Assembly (NCBI RefSeq): GCF_000346465.2
Contig: NC_034015.1
Coordinates: forward strand, 12,810,637-12,874,636
Direction of reading: 5' to 3'
Source of the DNA: Prunus persica
Lineage: Eukaryota > Streptophyta > Magnoliopsida > Rosales > Rosaceae
DNA length: 64,000 nt
Positions 9,370-19,937 of the stretch are shown piece after piece. Numbering within the stretch: the stretch's first letter is position 1; every line of letters starts with the position of its first letter. The position numbers and the translations under genes were made by a program. The notes below the pieces were generated by a model, which ran no database searches, was not told where the DNA came from, and worked only from the letters and a program-made list of their open reading frames with translations.

Positions 9370-9790
9370 GAAGCCCATCTTCTCTCTCTCTTCCTTTCTC
9401 TTTTTCTTCTTTCTTCTTTCTTCTTCTTTTCTCTCTTTCGTGTGCCTGTGCGGACACTCTCTCTCTCTTCTTCTTCCCACGTTTTCTTCTTTCTTCCTCT
9501 CTTTTTTCTTCTTCTTTTTTCTCTTCCTTGTGCCTGTGCCGACAGTCTCTCTCTCTCTTCTTCTTCCTCCTTTTTTTTCTTCTTTTTCTATCCCTCTCTT
9601 CTTCTCTCTTTCTCTCTTTTTCTTCTTTCTCTTTTTTTATTCTTATTCTTTTCTCTCTTCCATGTGCCGAGACTCTCTCTCTTTTCTTCTTCCCCCCCCC
9701 CCTTTTTCTATCCCTTCTTCTCTCTTTCTCTCTTTTTATTTTTTCTTCTCTCTTTCTCTCCAGAAGAAAATCTAGCCTCAACTTTTTCTT
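9370..9790. repeat. Pyrimidine-rich core of the hAT element
   Basis: About 420 bases of almost pure C/T on the + strand with internal tandem structure: a phrase of the type TGTGCCTGTGC(C/G)GACA...CTCTCTCTC recurs near 9440, 9530 and 9662. Long open frames on both strands (Lys/Glu/Arg-rich on minus, Ser/Phe/Leu-rich on plus) follow from the composition. Similar pyrimidine-rich DNA lies inside the hAT element at 19938-21482. Confidence 0.7.
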
Positions 9791-10109
9791 CTCTTCCTCT
9801 TCTTTTCTCTGTTTGATTTCTCCTTTTGTTTTTCTCGATAGATTGGAGGATATGTTTTTCATTTTGCTGGATCTAATTACTGGAAAAGGGCAGCCAGAGA
9901 AGCTGCAAATTTTGTGTTTTTACTGATTGCTGAGATCTGGGTTTGTTGGGATGTGGTTGTGTTATTATGTATATCAATTGATTGTATTTTAGGGTATCAA
10001 CAACTAGGTTTTTAGAGGTTGTTTGTGGTGGTTGATTTTTTTTTTTTTTTTTTTGCATATATGTTGCCATTGAAATTCTACAAGAAGGGAATATTATCGG
10101 ATGGAGAAG

Positions 10110-10344
10110 TGTAGATATGTAACCCTTGAGCTGATATCTTGAAGCCTAAAGTTACAAATTTTGAATTTCATTTTATAAGATTTAATTTTTTGATGTAATC
10201 TGAGTCATTGGATCATAGTCCAAGTGGTATCTTCTCTAGCCTAGGATCTAAGTGTTAGATTATGACAAGTGGAATCATCTCATAGGATGATAGGATCAAA
10301 GGCTAGGATTTAATCTTGGTGTAAATCTGTTAGAGAAGCATCTC

Positions 10345-10400
<56 letters not shown>

Positions 10401-10551
10401 ACAGATATATTTGAATAGTGGAGTGAAATGAAAAATAGAACCCTTCAGTATTTTTTGCAGCACCATAGTTGCATTTTGTCTGCAACTTTCCTTCTTTCCA
10501 AACACTCAAAATCTCCATAAAACTAAACACAAAAAGCTATGAATTCTAACA
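10110..10551 (+). repeat. 5' LTR of the Copia element
   Basis: 442-bp LTR starting TGTAGATATGTAACCC and ending TTCTAACA. It contains a long (CT)n run at about 10350-10397 and about 47 bases (after TTGGATC, near 10215) that are absent from the 3' LTR. It is followed directly by a primer-binding-site candidate. Confidence 0.9.
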
Positions 10552-10566
10552 TGGCCTCAGAGCTAG
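10552..10566 (+). other. Primer-binding site candidate of the Copia element
   Basis: TGGCCTCAGAGCTAG lies immediately after the 5' LTR. It matches the usual plant Copia site complementary to initiator tRNA-Met (TGGTATCAGAGC) except for two bases. Confidence 0.7.
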
Positions 10567-10769
10567 ATTCGGTTGCCTAAATTGGGTATGAATCTGTGAA
10601 CAGAGAATTGGAAGAGCCAGGTTTGGTTGCCTAAACTAGGCGTGAATCTGTGAACAGAGAATTGGAATCAATTCGAGCTGTGCTCGAGCTCATTCAACGA
10701 TCGAGGTGGTGTGATTTCTTGAATCCAATGTCTAATATAATATGGCAGGATCGAGCACCACTGAGCTTA

Positions 10770-11705
10770 GCACGCCAATTTTCAATGGAGAAAATTATGA
10801 GTTCTAGAGTATTCGGATCAAAACCATTCTGAAATCTCATGGGTTGTAGGATCTTGTTGAAAATGGTTTCGATGCTTCAGATCCAAAAAAGGAGAAGAAG
10901 AAGATAGAAGAGAGTGAGGTCGCTGAAGTGGAGAAGCCTACGATGGCTGAAATTCTGATGAAGGATGCTCGCGCACTTGGGTTGATCTCAGGTGCCGTCT
11001 CAGATCCAATGTTCCCCAGAAATCGTGAACGAGGAGACCTCAAAGGGTGCTGGGGACATTCTGAAGCAAAAGTTCAAAGGAGATAAGCAAGTAAGGAGTG
11101 TAAAATTGCAAGGTTTGCGTCGTGAATTTGAATACACTCGTATGAAATATAGTGAGTCCTTATCTGTATACATTGCTAGACTATTCGATATAATGAATCA
11201 AATGAAGAGTTATGGTGAGGATCTGTCTAGGGAAAGAGTTGTGCAAAAACTGTTGATTAGTTTGCCTAGATCATATGACCCTATTTGCTCTATGATTGAA
11301 CACTCTAAGGACCTTGAAACTTTTGAGGTTCAAGAGGTAGTTGCTTCTCTGAAAAGCTTTGAGCTCAGATTGGATAGACATGCTAAAAACTCTACATAGA
11401 GGGCTTTTGCTAGTCTAAATGTTAGAGGTAAAAATCCTACAGGTGGAAGTAATTCTGGAAATAAAAAATCTCAGAAAAACTGGAAATCCAATGAAAAGAA
11501 ATGGGATAGTAAGCCTAATTCTACTTCTAAACCAAATGTCTCTATTAATGGAAACAAAACAGCTTGTAAACACTGTGCTAAACTGTATTATGGAAAATGT
11601 TGGTTTGAAGGGAAGCCTAAATGCACAGGTTGTGGGAAGTTTAGGCATGTGATCAGAGACTGCAATGGAAATAAACCTATACAAAAGGTGAACTATGCAA
11701 ACTAG
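10770..11705 (+). pseudogene. Copia gag (UBN2-type) with zinc knuckle, broken
   Basis: Reading frames across this region give a Copia gag: a FNGENYEFW-like start near 10780, KGAGDILKQKFKGDK, LSVYIARLFDIMNQMKSYGE and RVVQKLLISLPRSYDPICSM, then a zinc knuckle CTGCGKFRHVIRDC (CX2CX4HX4C, about 11624-11665). There is a frameshift in the N-terminal part, TAG at 11397-11399 and TAG at 11703-11705. The longest intact stretch is 10992-11399. Confidence 0.82.
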
Positions 11706-12008
11706 GTTGAAGAAACTGGTACTTTGTTCTATGTATGTAATGTTGTGACAAATGTGAAGGTGAACCATTCATGGTACATTGATAGTGGTTGGAGTAATCA
11801 CATGACAGGTGATGAAAGGTTATTAGTTAACATTCAAAGGAACTTGACTTCCAAGGTGAAGATGGGAACTAGAGAAATTGTTTAGGTTGCAGGAAAAAGA
11901 ACTCTGGAGATAGAGACCAAATTGGGTCGAAAACACATACAAGAAGTGATGCTTGTTCCAGGACTTGAGGAGAATCTTCTCAGTGTTGAACAAATGATGG
12001 AACACGAT
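11706..12008 (+). pseudogene. Copia protease / pre-integrase remnant
   Basis: Frames here read HSWYIDSG then a stop, then SNHMTGDERLL, the Copia aspartic protease active-site region (D-S-G), followed by a segment ending in LEENLLSVEQMMEHD, typical of the gag-pre-integrase part. The text is cut at 12008 by a hAT insertion. Several stops make it nonfunctional. Confidence 0.7.
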
Positions 12009-12965
12009 TAGGGGTGGCATTTTTGACCGAAAAATTAAAAAACCGCAAAAACCAACCGACATTTAACGGCAATGGAACCGTAATCGTGGGAAACCAAACC
12101 GCATTTGCGGTATGAAGAACCGAACCTCATTTGCGGTTGCTGTTGCGGAATTTGATTTTCACAACTTGCGGTTACCGCAAACCGCGACTACATTTTTAAA
12201 AAAATAAAAATTACATTTTATTATTTAATCGTAGCCGTTGTATAACAAAACCACTTATCTTGTAAGTAATTAGTTTATTTATGCTTACGTTATTTATGCT
12301 TCTTTTTATAATAAAATGTATTAAACTTATATTGTTTTATTTGTAGATAACATTGGTGCTCAAACAACACAATGGGGTCCTTCAAATCTACTCACCACCA
12401 CCAACACTTGAGTTTGTAACATTGGTGCATTGCATTTTCCTTTTAGTTTGTAATTTTAATTAACTTTGAATTGGATATTTTCTTTGGGTTGTAACTTTAA
12501 TTCATTTTGCATTGCATTTTCCTTTTGGTTTGTAACTTTAAAGGATTTGGAATTGGAATGCTAGAGAAGTTTAACTTTAATTGGAATGCTTGGAATTGTA
12601 ACTTTAATTTTCTTTAGGTTGTGGATGCTTAAGAAGTTGAGGAGGTTGTGAATTTATATATGCTTGAGAAGTTGAGGCTGTGAATTTATATTTTTGGGAT
12701 AAAGTATGCTTGAACTCAAAATACTTCAAAAGAAGCATCAAAACTAGGCCTAAAATGTGGAAGATTAGATTTTTATGACACAAAAAGAACTTGCGGTTTT
12801 AAACTGCTAGCAGTAAACCGCAAAATGCGGTCGGTTTGCAGTTTCAAAAATTACCATACCGCAAATAGTTGACCGCAAGTTCTTTTTGTGTCATAAAAAT
12901 CTAATCTTCAAAACTAGGCATAAAATTACCATACCGCAAATAGTTGACCGCAAGTTCTTTTTATG
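12009..12965. mobile_element. hAT-type element inserted in the Copia element, right end missing
   Basis: Copia homology stops at 12008 and is followed by TAGGGGTGGCATTTTTGACC, the hAT-MITE terminus, and a CCG/CGG-rich subterminal zone. No complementary right end or target duplication is found before Copia sequence resumes near 12965, and the Copia segment in between is missing, so the insertion was followed by a deletion. Positions 12760-12797 and 12872-12909 form a perfect 38-bp inverted repeat. Confidence 0.65.
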
Positions 12966-12985
12966 ACACAAATTATTTGCATAAT

Positions 12986-13710
12986 TTGATAAGTGCTGCA
13001 GTGAGCTAGGAATTCAAAGATAGTTGACTGTGGCCTACACTCCTCAACAAAATGAAGTATCGGAAAGAAAGAATATGACAGTGGTGGCAATGGCCAAATC
13101 AATGTTACATGAAAAGAACCTTCCATATGAATTTTGGGCAGAAGCAGTGAACACTACAGCTTATTTGCTTAATGGGTGTCCTACCAAACCATTGAATAAA
13201 ACAACTCCATTTGAAGCTTACAGTGGCAGAAAGTCAGGGATCGCTCATTTGAAAGTCTTTGGCTCACTTTGCTATGTGCACATCCCCTCTAATCTCAAGC
13301 ATAAGTTGGAAGAAAACAATCGTAAGTGCATCTTTGTAGGTTATGGTGCAAGTAAGAAAGGGTACAGGGTGTTTGATCCAAGTTCCAGAAAGATCATCTT
13401 GTCCAGAGATGTACTCTTTGATGAGAATGCTATATGGAAGTGGGAGAAAATTGATAAAAGTGAAATGAGAGTCACAATGATTGCTAAGAATCAAATGGCA
13501 AACTGCAGTAAAGGACAGAAGCAATTTGAAGTCTGTGAACCAAGTCAATCCTTGGATACATCAACTCAAGTGGATGAAGTTATTACACCACAGAGTGAGG
13601 ATATGTCTGCAAGCTCTCAAGCAATTGATCACACACCACAGAAATGGAGAAGCATTAATGAGATCATGGCTCAGTGTAACATGTGTATTGTAGAACCTGA
13701 GAGCTATTAA
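12986..13710 (+). pseudogene. Copia integrase C-terminal part, broken
   Basis: From about 12988 the frame reads FDKCCSELGIQR, a TAG (13021-13023), then LTVAYTPQQNEVSERKN, the conserved end of the integrase catalytic core. It continues through FWAEAVNTTAYLLNGCPTK, LKVFGSLCYVHIP, NRKCIFVGY and RDVLFDE. The open stretch is 13024-13710. The N-terminal zinc finger and first part of the core are gone. Confidence 0.85.
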
Positions 13711-14560
13711 GAAGCTGCTATAGATGAGTCATGGAAAAATAAAATGAAATCTGAACTGGAAATGATTGAGAAAAACAGCACATCGGGGTAGTACAAATAG
13801 ATAAAAACATTTTTATTCACCAGAGGAAATATGCAATGAAGCTCATTGAGAAATTTGGAATGAAAGATTGCAAAACTATGGCAACACCACTAGTTGTGAA
13901 TGAGAAGTTATGCAAGGTAGATGGCAGTTAAGCAGCAAATGAGAGTGAATATAGACAGGTTGTAGGTAGCTTGCTATACTTGACTGCTACAAGGCCGGAT
14001 ATAATGTTTGCTTCTAGCTTACTTGCTAGATTCATGCATAACCCCACAAAGAAGCATATGGGAACAGCCAAGAGGGTGTTGAGATACATTCAGGGTACTC
14101 TTGATTTTGGAATTGAATTTGTGAAAGCAAAGACAACTACTCTAATGAGGTACTGTGACAGTGACTGGGCAGGAAGTGAGGATGACATGAGAAGCACTTC
14201 AGGGTATGCCTTTACCCTAGGATCTGGTATGTTTTCATGAGCATAGATCAAACAAAATACAACGGCATTGTCCACTTCAGAAGCGGAATATGTTAGTGCT
14301 GCAGAAGCAACATCACAGGCTAAATGGCTAATGTTTGGGCTTGAAGATTTTGGAGAGGAGCAAGTGGAAGGCACACCAATTCTGTGTGATAACACCTCAG
14401 CCATAGCAATGGCAAATAATCTAGTTCTTCATCAGAAAACTAGGCACATCAGTCGAAAGTTTCATTTCATCAGAGAAGTCATTCAAGCAAAAGAGATCGA
14501 ACTTGTCTACTGCAAAACGGAAGATTAGATTGCAGATATATTAACCAAGGCCTTGCCAAA
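13711..14560 (+). pseudogene. Copia reverse transcriptase tail and RNase H, broken
   Basis: A short start of the reverse transcriptase region (AAIDESWKNKMKSELEMI) is followed by a jump near 13780 to its far end (RKYAMKLIEKFGMKDCK), so the catalytic centre is deleted. RNase H follows: VVGSLLYLTATRPDIMFA, CDSDWAGSEDDMRSTSGYAF, a stop after GMFS, LSTSEAEYVSAAEA, CDNTSAIAMANN, HISRKFHFIREV and ADILTKALPKDRF. There are several in-frame stops. The longest intact pieces are 13971-14240 and 14268-14528. Confidence 0.85.
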
Positions 14561-14623
14561 GGATCGATTTGCTTGCCTAAGAGGACTGCTTAGTGTGAAA
14601 TCAGCTAAAGGGTTAGAAGAGAG

Positions 14624-14994
14624 TGTTGATGTGTAACCCTTGAGTTGATATCTTGAAGCCTAAAGTTACAAATTTTGAATTTCATTTTATAAGATTTAAT
14701 TTTCTGATATAATCTGAGTCATTGGATCTTGACAAGTGTAATCATGTCATAGGATGATACGATCAAAGGCTAGGATTTAATTTTGGTGTAAATCTATCAG
14801 ATAAGCATCTCACTTCTCTCTCTCTCTCTCTCTCTCTCTCCTAACGAATATATTTGAATAGTGGAGTGAAATGAAAAATAGAACCCTTCAGTATTTTTGG
14901 CAGCACCATCGTTGCATTTTCTCTGCAACTTTCCTTCTTTCCAAACACTCAAAATCTCCATAAAACTAAACACCAAAAGCTATTTATTCTAACA
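14624..14994 (+). repeat. 3' LTR of the Copia element
   Basis: 371-bp LTR starting TGTTGATGTGTAACCC directly after a purine run (AGAAGAGAG, polypurine tract candidate) and ending TTCTAACA. It is similar to the 5' LTR, with a shorter (CT)n run and without the 47-base extra block. Confidence 0.9.
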
Positions 14995-15191
14995 AGAAGA
15001 TTGAAAAAAAAAATTAGCTAGAATTGTTTGCCGGTCCAAATCGGGAAAACTGGAAATCGGTCCATGTTGATTTCATTGAGTTATTAATTTTTTTATCAAA
15101 ATCGGACCGAACCAAATGAACATTATGATTTTGGTTCTAAAATTGACTGAGAATCGAGCCCAACTTGACCGTGGCCAGCACTACTTGCTAA

Positions 15192-16243
15192 TTAAAAGCC
15201 TGCTCTGAAACTTGATTATAATACTAAGTAGAAAATTATATTAGGGACGAATGGCAAATTCCATGGCACTAATCAGTGGAGAGACAACACAAAACCTTTC
15301 ATCATTATAGAACATATGGATTTGCAGAAGAATAAATATAACAAATATAATAATTAAATATAAAATTTTGTTCTAAGAAGTTTGTAATCTGGAACTTCAA
15401 TTAACAAAATTAATAACAAATTTAAAAACTAAGACCACCTATTCGGAATGCAGAGGCTAACCACACACTGACGCAAAACTTTCATCTATATCACCCACAT
15501 CAAACATATATTTGATGTGGTTAGGATTCTTATTATAAGTTTTTTTTTTATTTAAAAAATAAAGAAAGAGAAACTTCATTAATTTGCCAAATTACAAAAA
15601 AAAAAACCCCAAACTATAGGATTATTTTCAAATTCATACCCACTTTAGATTTTGTTGGCATTCTAGTGAGGGTGGTGACTGGTAACCTCCTTTGTAAAAA
15701 GTAGTACAACCAGAACAACTGTAAAGAAAAAGAAGGAATATGAGAATGAATAAAGAAGCCAATAATTTGGGGCACTCAGCTTTATAAAAGTGGCTTCAAT
15801 AAATAAAATTTAATGAAAATAATAATTTAAAAGTGGCTTTCACCTGCACCTCTCCTCCCACTTCCCAAGCTCTGCTTGTTTTGTTCTTTTTCTTTTCTTC
15901 TTTTGGGTCGAAACAGGGAGATTGCTTTGTTAACGTTTTCTTCGTCCTAATCTTGACTACAGAGGTGAACTCAAACTGGTAAGGCTTATGGATTTTAATC
16001 ATGTATGCAAAAATTTGTTTCTACATTTGTTGAAAGATTTCATGATTTATTGCTTTCTACATATATTAGAAATATATATGTTGTGACCAAATTTTTTCAA
16101 AAAAGAAAATGCTTAACTTTAATTAAAATGTTTTGAATTTGAAGGATGAACAGAAAGAGGAGATGCGGTAATCTAAGTTTTGGTGGAAGAAGAAGAAGCC
16201 TTTTGAACTAGTTTGAGAGCACCTCCATATCCATACAGCAAAG
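15192..16243 (+). promoter_or_regulatory. 5' region of DUF247-3 with putative leader intron
   Basis: No other gene. At about 15952-15984 a block homologous to the leader of DUF247-2 ends in ACTG|GTAAGG. A possible acceptor is GAAG at 16141-16144, giving an AT-rich intron of 166 bases (15979-16144). The putative second exon then has a short upstream frame starting at 16145-16147 that ends in TAG before the DUF247 start. The rest is AT-rich. Confidence 0.4.
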
Positions 16244-17512
16244 ATGCTACCAGCAGTTGAGAAACCGCGCGATCAAGTGGCGATTCTAATCGAGGGTAAA
16301 GTGCAAGAAATGCCCTCATTTTGGCCAAATTGTTGTATTTACAAAGTCCCTCAGAGATTTCGCAGGGGAAATGAAGAGTTCTATGAACCCCTGGTGGTCT
16401 CAATCGGACCTTATCACTTTCACCAAGGCAGTTTCCCACAAATGCAAATCTTTAAACTCAAATACTTAGAGGCCTTCTTGGGCCGAAACCATCTCAGCTT
16501 AGACCAATGCCTTGGCCTTGTGAGAACGTGGGAAGAAATAGCCAGGCGTTATTACGCCGACCCCATTGACCTAAGCAGTGATGAGTTTGCCGAGATGATG
16601 CTGGTGGATGCAATTTTTGTCTTGGAGCTTTTGCTCAGGGCACGGTTTTCCGAATATGTAGACGATTGCGATCGAATATATGGAAAGCTGCGTATGATTC
16701 AAGATGTTTTCCATGATGTCATGTTGACTGAGAACCAAATTCCCTTCTTTGTTCTTCAGGGTTTGTATGACCTAGTTGATGCCAGCTCCAAAGGAAATCT
16801 CAAGTTGGTTGAGCTTACGCATGTGTTTTTCAATTATTATGCAACGTTTGGTGCTGATCATCTACATGTGCCTGGAGTTGACCATGGAGTACAGCATTTT
16901 GTTGATTTTATACGATACTACTACTTGCCCCCACCGCCTAGGGAGGATGTATATTACGAAATTTTTGAAAGCCCTATCCCACCAAGCGTGACAATGCTAG
17001 ACGATGCTGGAGTTAAGTTTGCGCATACAAGCAAAACCTTCTTGCTTGACATACAATTCATAAACCGAGATCTTGTAATTCCGAATTTGACAGTAGATGA
17101 TTGGACGGAAACTCTGTTCAGGAACATGCTCGTCTTTGAACAGTGCCACGATCACCACACGAGGTACATTTCACAATTTATATACTTCATGGGGTGCATG
17201 CTCAGGACTTCAAAGGATGTGGACTTGCTCACTGAACGTGAAATTATATCTAGCGGGTTGGGGAGTAACGATAAGTTGTGCGCTCTAATTGACCGAATTG
17301 GCCAAGGGGTTGGCTTCGATGCGGGAACTTTTTATTACCGAAGCCTTTGTACAAAACTCAATGCCTACTGCAAGGTCCCTTGGCACAAATGGAAAGCAAA
17401 TTTGAAGCGCGACTATTTCAACACTCCATGGAAACTTGCTTCCACCATTGCAGCAATTATACTCCTTGTGCTCACACTCATACAAACCATATGCTCCATC
17501 TTATCCGTATAG
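16244..17512 (+). CDS. DUF247 (UPF0481) membrane protein, copy 3
   Basis: 422-residue DUF247 protein, a usual length for the family; biochemical role unknown. Order of marks: PRDQVAILIEGKV (about 8-20), CCIYKVPQRFRRGNEEFYEP (about 29-48), VVSIGPYHF, LVDAIFVLELLLR, LTENQIPFFVLQGLYD, IPPSVTMLDDAGVKF, VDDWTETLFRNMLVFEQCH and a C-terminal anchor (about 397-421, IAAIILLVLTLIQTICSIL). The ATG at 16244 is the first in frame and gives the shortest, cleanest N-terminus of the three copies. There is no break. Pseudogene c of the LEA2 family follows, but 5 kb away because transposons fill the gap. A C-terminally anchored membrane location is inferred. Confidence 0.9.
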   Translation: MLPAVEKPRDQVAILIEGKVQEMPSFWPNCCIYKVPQRFRRGNEEFYEPLVVSIGPYHFHQGSFPQMQIFKLKYLEAFLGRNHLSLDQCLGLVRTWEEIARRYYADPIDLSSDEFAEMMLVDAIFVLELLLRARFSEYVDDCDRIYGKLRMIQDVFHDVMLTENQIPFFVLQGLYDLVDASSKGNLKLVELTHVFFNYYATFGADHLHVPGVDHGVQHFVDFIRYYYLPPPPREDVYYEIFESPIPPSVTMLDDAGVKFAHTSKTFLLDIQFINRDLVIPNLTVDDWTETLFRNMLVFEQCHDHHTRYISQFIYFMGCMLRTSKDVDLLTEREIISSGLGSNDKLCALIDRIGQGVGFDAGTFYYRSLCTKLNAYCKVPWHKWKANLKRDYFNTPWKLASTIAAIILLVLTLIQTICSILSV

Positions 17513-17633
17513 CTTAATTAGGTCCACGGTCAGAACTAAAGATTAAGGCCTTGTGTATGCCCGTATGTTCTTTCCAAGTGTTAAAACTGAAGTAATTTTG
17601 TTATGCCATAAGCTTATGTTGTTCTAGGTTGTC

Positions 17634-17752
17634 AACGGGTAGTGGAAAAGAACCTTAGCTTGCAGATTAGTAGTCTCAAGTTCGAACCCCCATGGCACCT
17701 TAGCAGTGCGTGTGTGAAAAAAAAAACCCCTCCCCTTCCCTAATTTCGATTA
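17634..17752 (+). repeat. tRNA-derived SINE, degenerate
   Basis: Box-B-like AAGTTCGAACCCCCATGG about 45 bases after a TAGTGG start, followed by a GTGTGTGAAAAAAAAAACCCC tail pattern like the SINE at 33266-33419. Imperfect flanking repeats (TTGTTCTAGGTTGT and TTGTTCTAAGTTTGT) suggest a target duplication. Confidence 0.6.
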
Positions 17753-18204
17753 TTTGTTCTAAGTTTGTAACATTCGAAGTAAAATAGTAAGGTTATTGTG
17801 ATTGTCTTTATTTTTCGATTATGTTCTATAGTTTGGCTACTCTACTCGAGATTTCAAATCTCCCCAATATAAAGTCAATTATTAAATGAAATTAGTTGTT
17901 GATTCGTTGAGTAAAGAGGTTTTCACCACCAAGCATATTTGATTATATTTGATTGCTAGGCTTTTGGGGTGATCATTCTCAGGCTTTGAACTAATTTGTG
18001 GAACGAACACACAACCATGGAAGTGATTGCTTCAGAATTAGTTCCATGAAAGTGATGCCGAAAATAGATAGATAAATGGTGGGCAAATGAGCCGTAGAAA
18101 TTGATGGCACAATGATGAAAAATGAAATCGTGTGACATGCTTTTCAATGTATTAAGTAGTATTATCTCTTATTCCTCAAAATAAAAAGTTAAATCCACCC
18201 ACAT

Positions 18205-18758
18205 GAAAATGAAACTTGTCTCACCAACACCAGCCACGGTAAAAGAAAAGAAATTAGTGTTGATGCGAAAAAGTGGTTCGGCACGTATTTCGTCAATTTA
18301 GTTATATTATGCTTTTGGCAGGTGACTATCCTCGGAAGATGTTCTACTTCTGAAGGGTAAGTACCTGCAAAAGGACGCGTTCGGTAAGTCCTTGGGGTAC
18401 CAGTGTGGTACCTGCCGAAGGCTCTCCGATGCTTTAGTAAGTACGGTTTTAATAATATTAACTGACAGATCAATCGGTAGCGTACCGTTCGGTCTGATCT
18501 CCTTCCTTTTGGGGATAGGGGTCTCCTTATATAGGTCTTGGGAGGTGTGCACTATGCTCATATTTCCGATGTGGGACTGTGGACATGGATTGTGAGCTTG
18601 ACACGTGTCCGACGGTAAAAAAGGACAAGATAGGGCTTCGGTAGAAAGCATACCGAAGGCGTCTCTGCAGCCAGAATCGATCTTGTCCACATGTTCGGTT
18701 GTCATAGGCCGTTTATCTCTGGTATAAATAATTAGTATTATTATTTTTAATATCACAA
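18205..18758 (-). repeat. LTR-like remnant, minus orientation
   Basis: No gene. On the minus strand the block would start TGTGATATTAAAAATAATAA at 18758, has a TATA-like CTATATAAGGAG (complement of about 18513-18524) and contains the CTCCGATGCTTTAGTAAG motif (plus strand, about 18422). These are LTR-like marks. A left end and target duplication were not found. Confidence 0.4.
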
Positions 18759-18895
18759 GATTGCATTTTATTTTATTTTTGTCATTCGTGGTCCTTAAAG
18801 TTAGTATATGTGCTCACAAATGGTCCATGCTGTTAGGTTCTGTCAAAAACTTTGTCAGTTTGCTGACGTGGCATATATATATATATATATATATA

Positions 18896-19299
18896 GGGGG
18901 CGGATCCATGGCACCATATTTTTTACACAAGTTTTGACACAATTTTTGGACCATTAGATTACTTCACTTTTAATGGTTGAGATTAAACATGACATGACAA
19001 AACAATTTTTTTTTCTTTAATTAATATTTATACATTGGGATTAAAATTCAGATACCATATTAATTAAGAATTCATTCTCTCTCATCTCATTAATTATCAT
19101 TAATTAATTCATTCTCTCTTTTTCTTCTACAAAGAATTGATGACAAAACAATTTTTTTTTCTTTAATTAATATTTATACATTGGGATTAAAATTCTGATA
19201 CCATATTAATTAAGAATTCATTCTCTCTCATCTCATTAATTATCATTAATTAATTCATTCTCTCTTTTTCTTCTACAAAGAATTGACGCCTCCTCCTTT

Positions 19300-19344
<45 letters not shown>

Positions 19345-19586
19345 CCCCAAATCAGCTTCTTAATTAATATTTGCATTGTGGTTTCATTTCATATTCATTT
19401 TCCTCCTAAATTTCTTCCTTTCACTTTTTTTTTTAATGTCTAAAAGGTGGAAGACCTGATTGCCATCAGAGAATTTATTCAGTGAAATACTTCATTGATC
19501 AAAGCTATAGGCGGACCTGACTGGTTTCATATCATTTTCATTTGCCGATTCAATTAAGGAACCGAGGCAGATAGAACCAGATCAAT

Positions 19587-19642
<56 letters not shown>

Positions 19643-19881
19643 ATTACCAAGAAAAAATGGATATTATCAATAAGAGAGATTACGTTTTCAAGAAAAAAGG
19701 GAGAGAGAAAATTATTTTATTTTATTTTTATGAGAGAGAAAATAAAATTAATGATTGTTTATTTAAAACATTAAAACTATTTGTCATGTTAGATTTATTC
19801 TCAACCATTAAAAGTAGAGTAATCTAATGGCCCAAAAATTGTGTCAAAACTTTTGTCAAAAATATGGTGCCACGGATCCAC
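18896..19881. mobile_element. Inverted-repeat element inserted in a (TA)n tract
   Basis: 986 bp with long terminal inverted repeats of about 100 bases: the left starts GGGGGCGGATCCATGGCACC; the right is the complement of GTGGATCCGTGGCACC. Both sides are (TA)n tracts, so the target duplication is hidden in them. Inside are a 146-bp tandem duplication, a (CT)n run (about 19305-19340) and a (GA)n run (about 19592-19639) that could also pair. There is no coding capacity. Class is uncertain; it may be Mutator-like. Confidence 0.75.
18995..19286. repeat. 146-bp tandem duplication
   Basis: 18995-19140 is repeated at 19141-19286 with essentially one visible base difference (TTCAGATACC versus TTCTGATACC). 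Near identity implies recent duplication. Confidence 0.9.
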
Positions 19882-19937
19882 TATATATATATATATATAT
19901 CACAAAACATCCTGAGGTTCACACACCTATTACAAAT

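Larger units (their letters stand above)
10110..14994 (+). mobile_element. Ty1/Copia LTR retrotransposon, defective
   Basis: Complete element by its ends: LTRs at 10110-10551 and 14624-14994, TG...CA termini, and an exact 5-bp target duplication AGAAG (10105-10109 and 14995-14999). The order gag, zinc knuckle, protease, integrase, reverse transcriptase remnant, RNase H is that of Copia. The coding region is broken by stops, by a hAT insertion with deletion (12009 to about 12965) and by loss of most of the reverse transcriptase (junction near 13780). It cannot be autonomous. Confidence 0.92.
9095..15183. mobile_element. hAT-type non-autonomous element, interrupted by a Copia element
   Basis: The ends are TAGGGTGTGCA (left) and TGGCCAGCACTA (right), diverged forms of the TAGGGGTGGGCA repeat seen intact at 20553-21141. 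An exact 8-bp target duplication, CTTGCTAA, flanks it at 9087-9094 and 15184-15191. The terminal regions are rich in AACCGAAC / CGGTTTGG-type motifs (CAAACCGGCAAACC at the left, CGGACCGAACC at the right). Subtracting the Copia insert leaves about 1.2 kb. No transposase is visible. Confidence 0.8.

Noticed and set aside
9293..9862. 189-residue Lys/Glu/Arg-rich frame on the minus strand, and long Ser/Phe/Leu frames on the plus strand
   Set aside because: All follow from the C/T-rich composition of the hAT core; no domain and no codon signature.
10350..10397. (CT)n run as an independent regulatory microsatellite
   Set aside because: It is part of the Copia LTR and recurs in shorter form in the 3' LTR.
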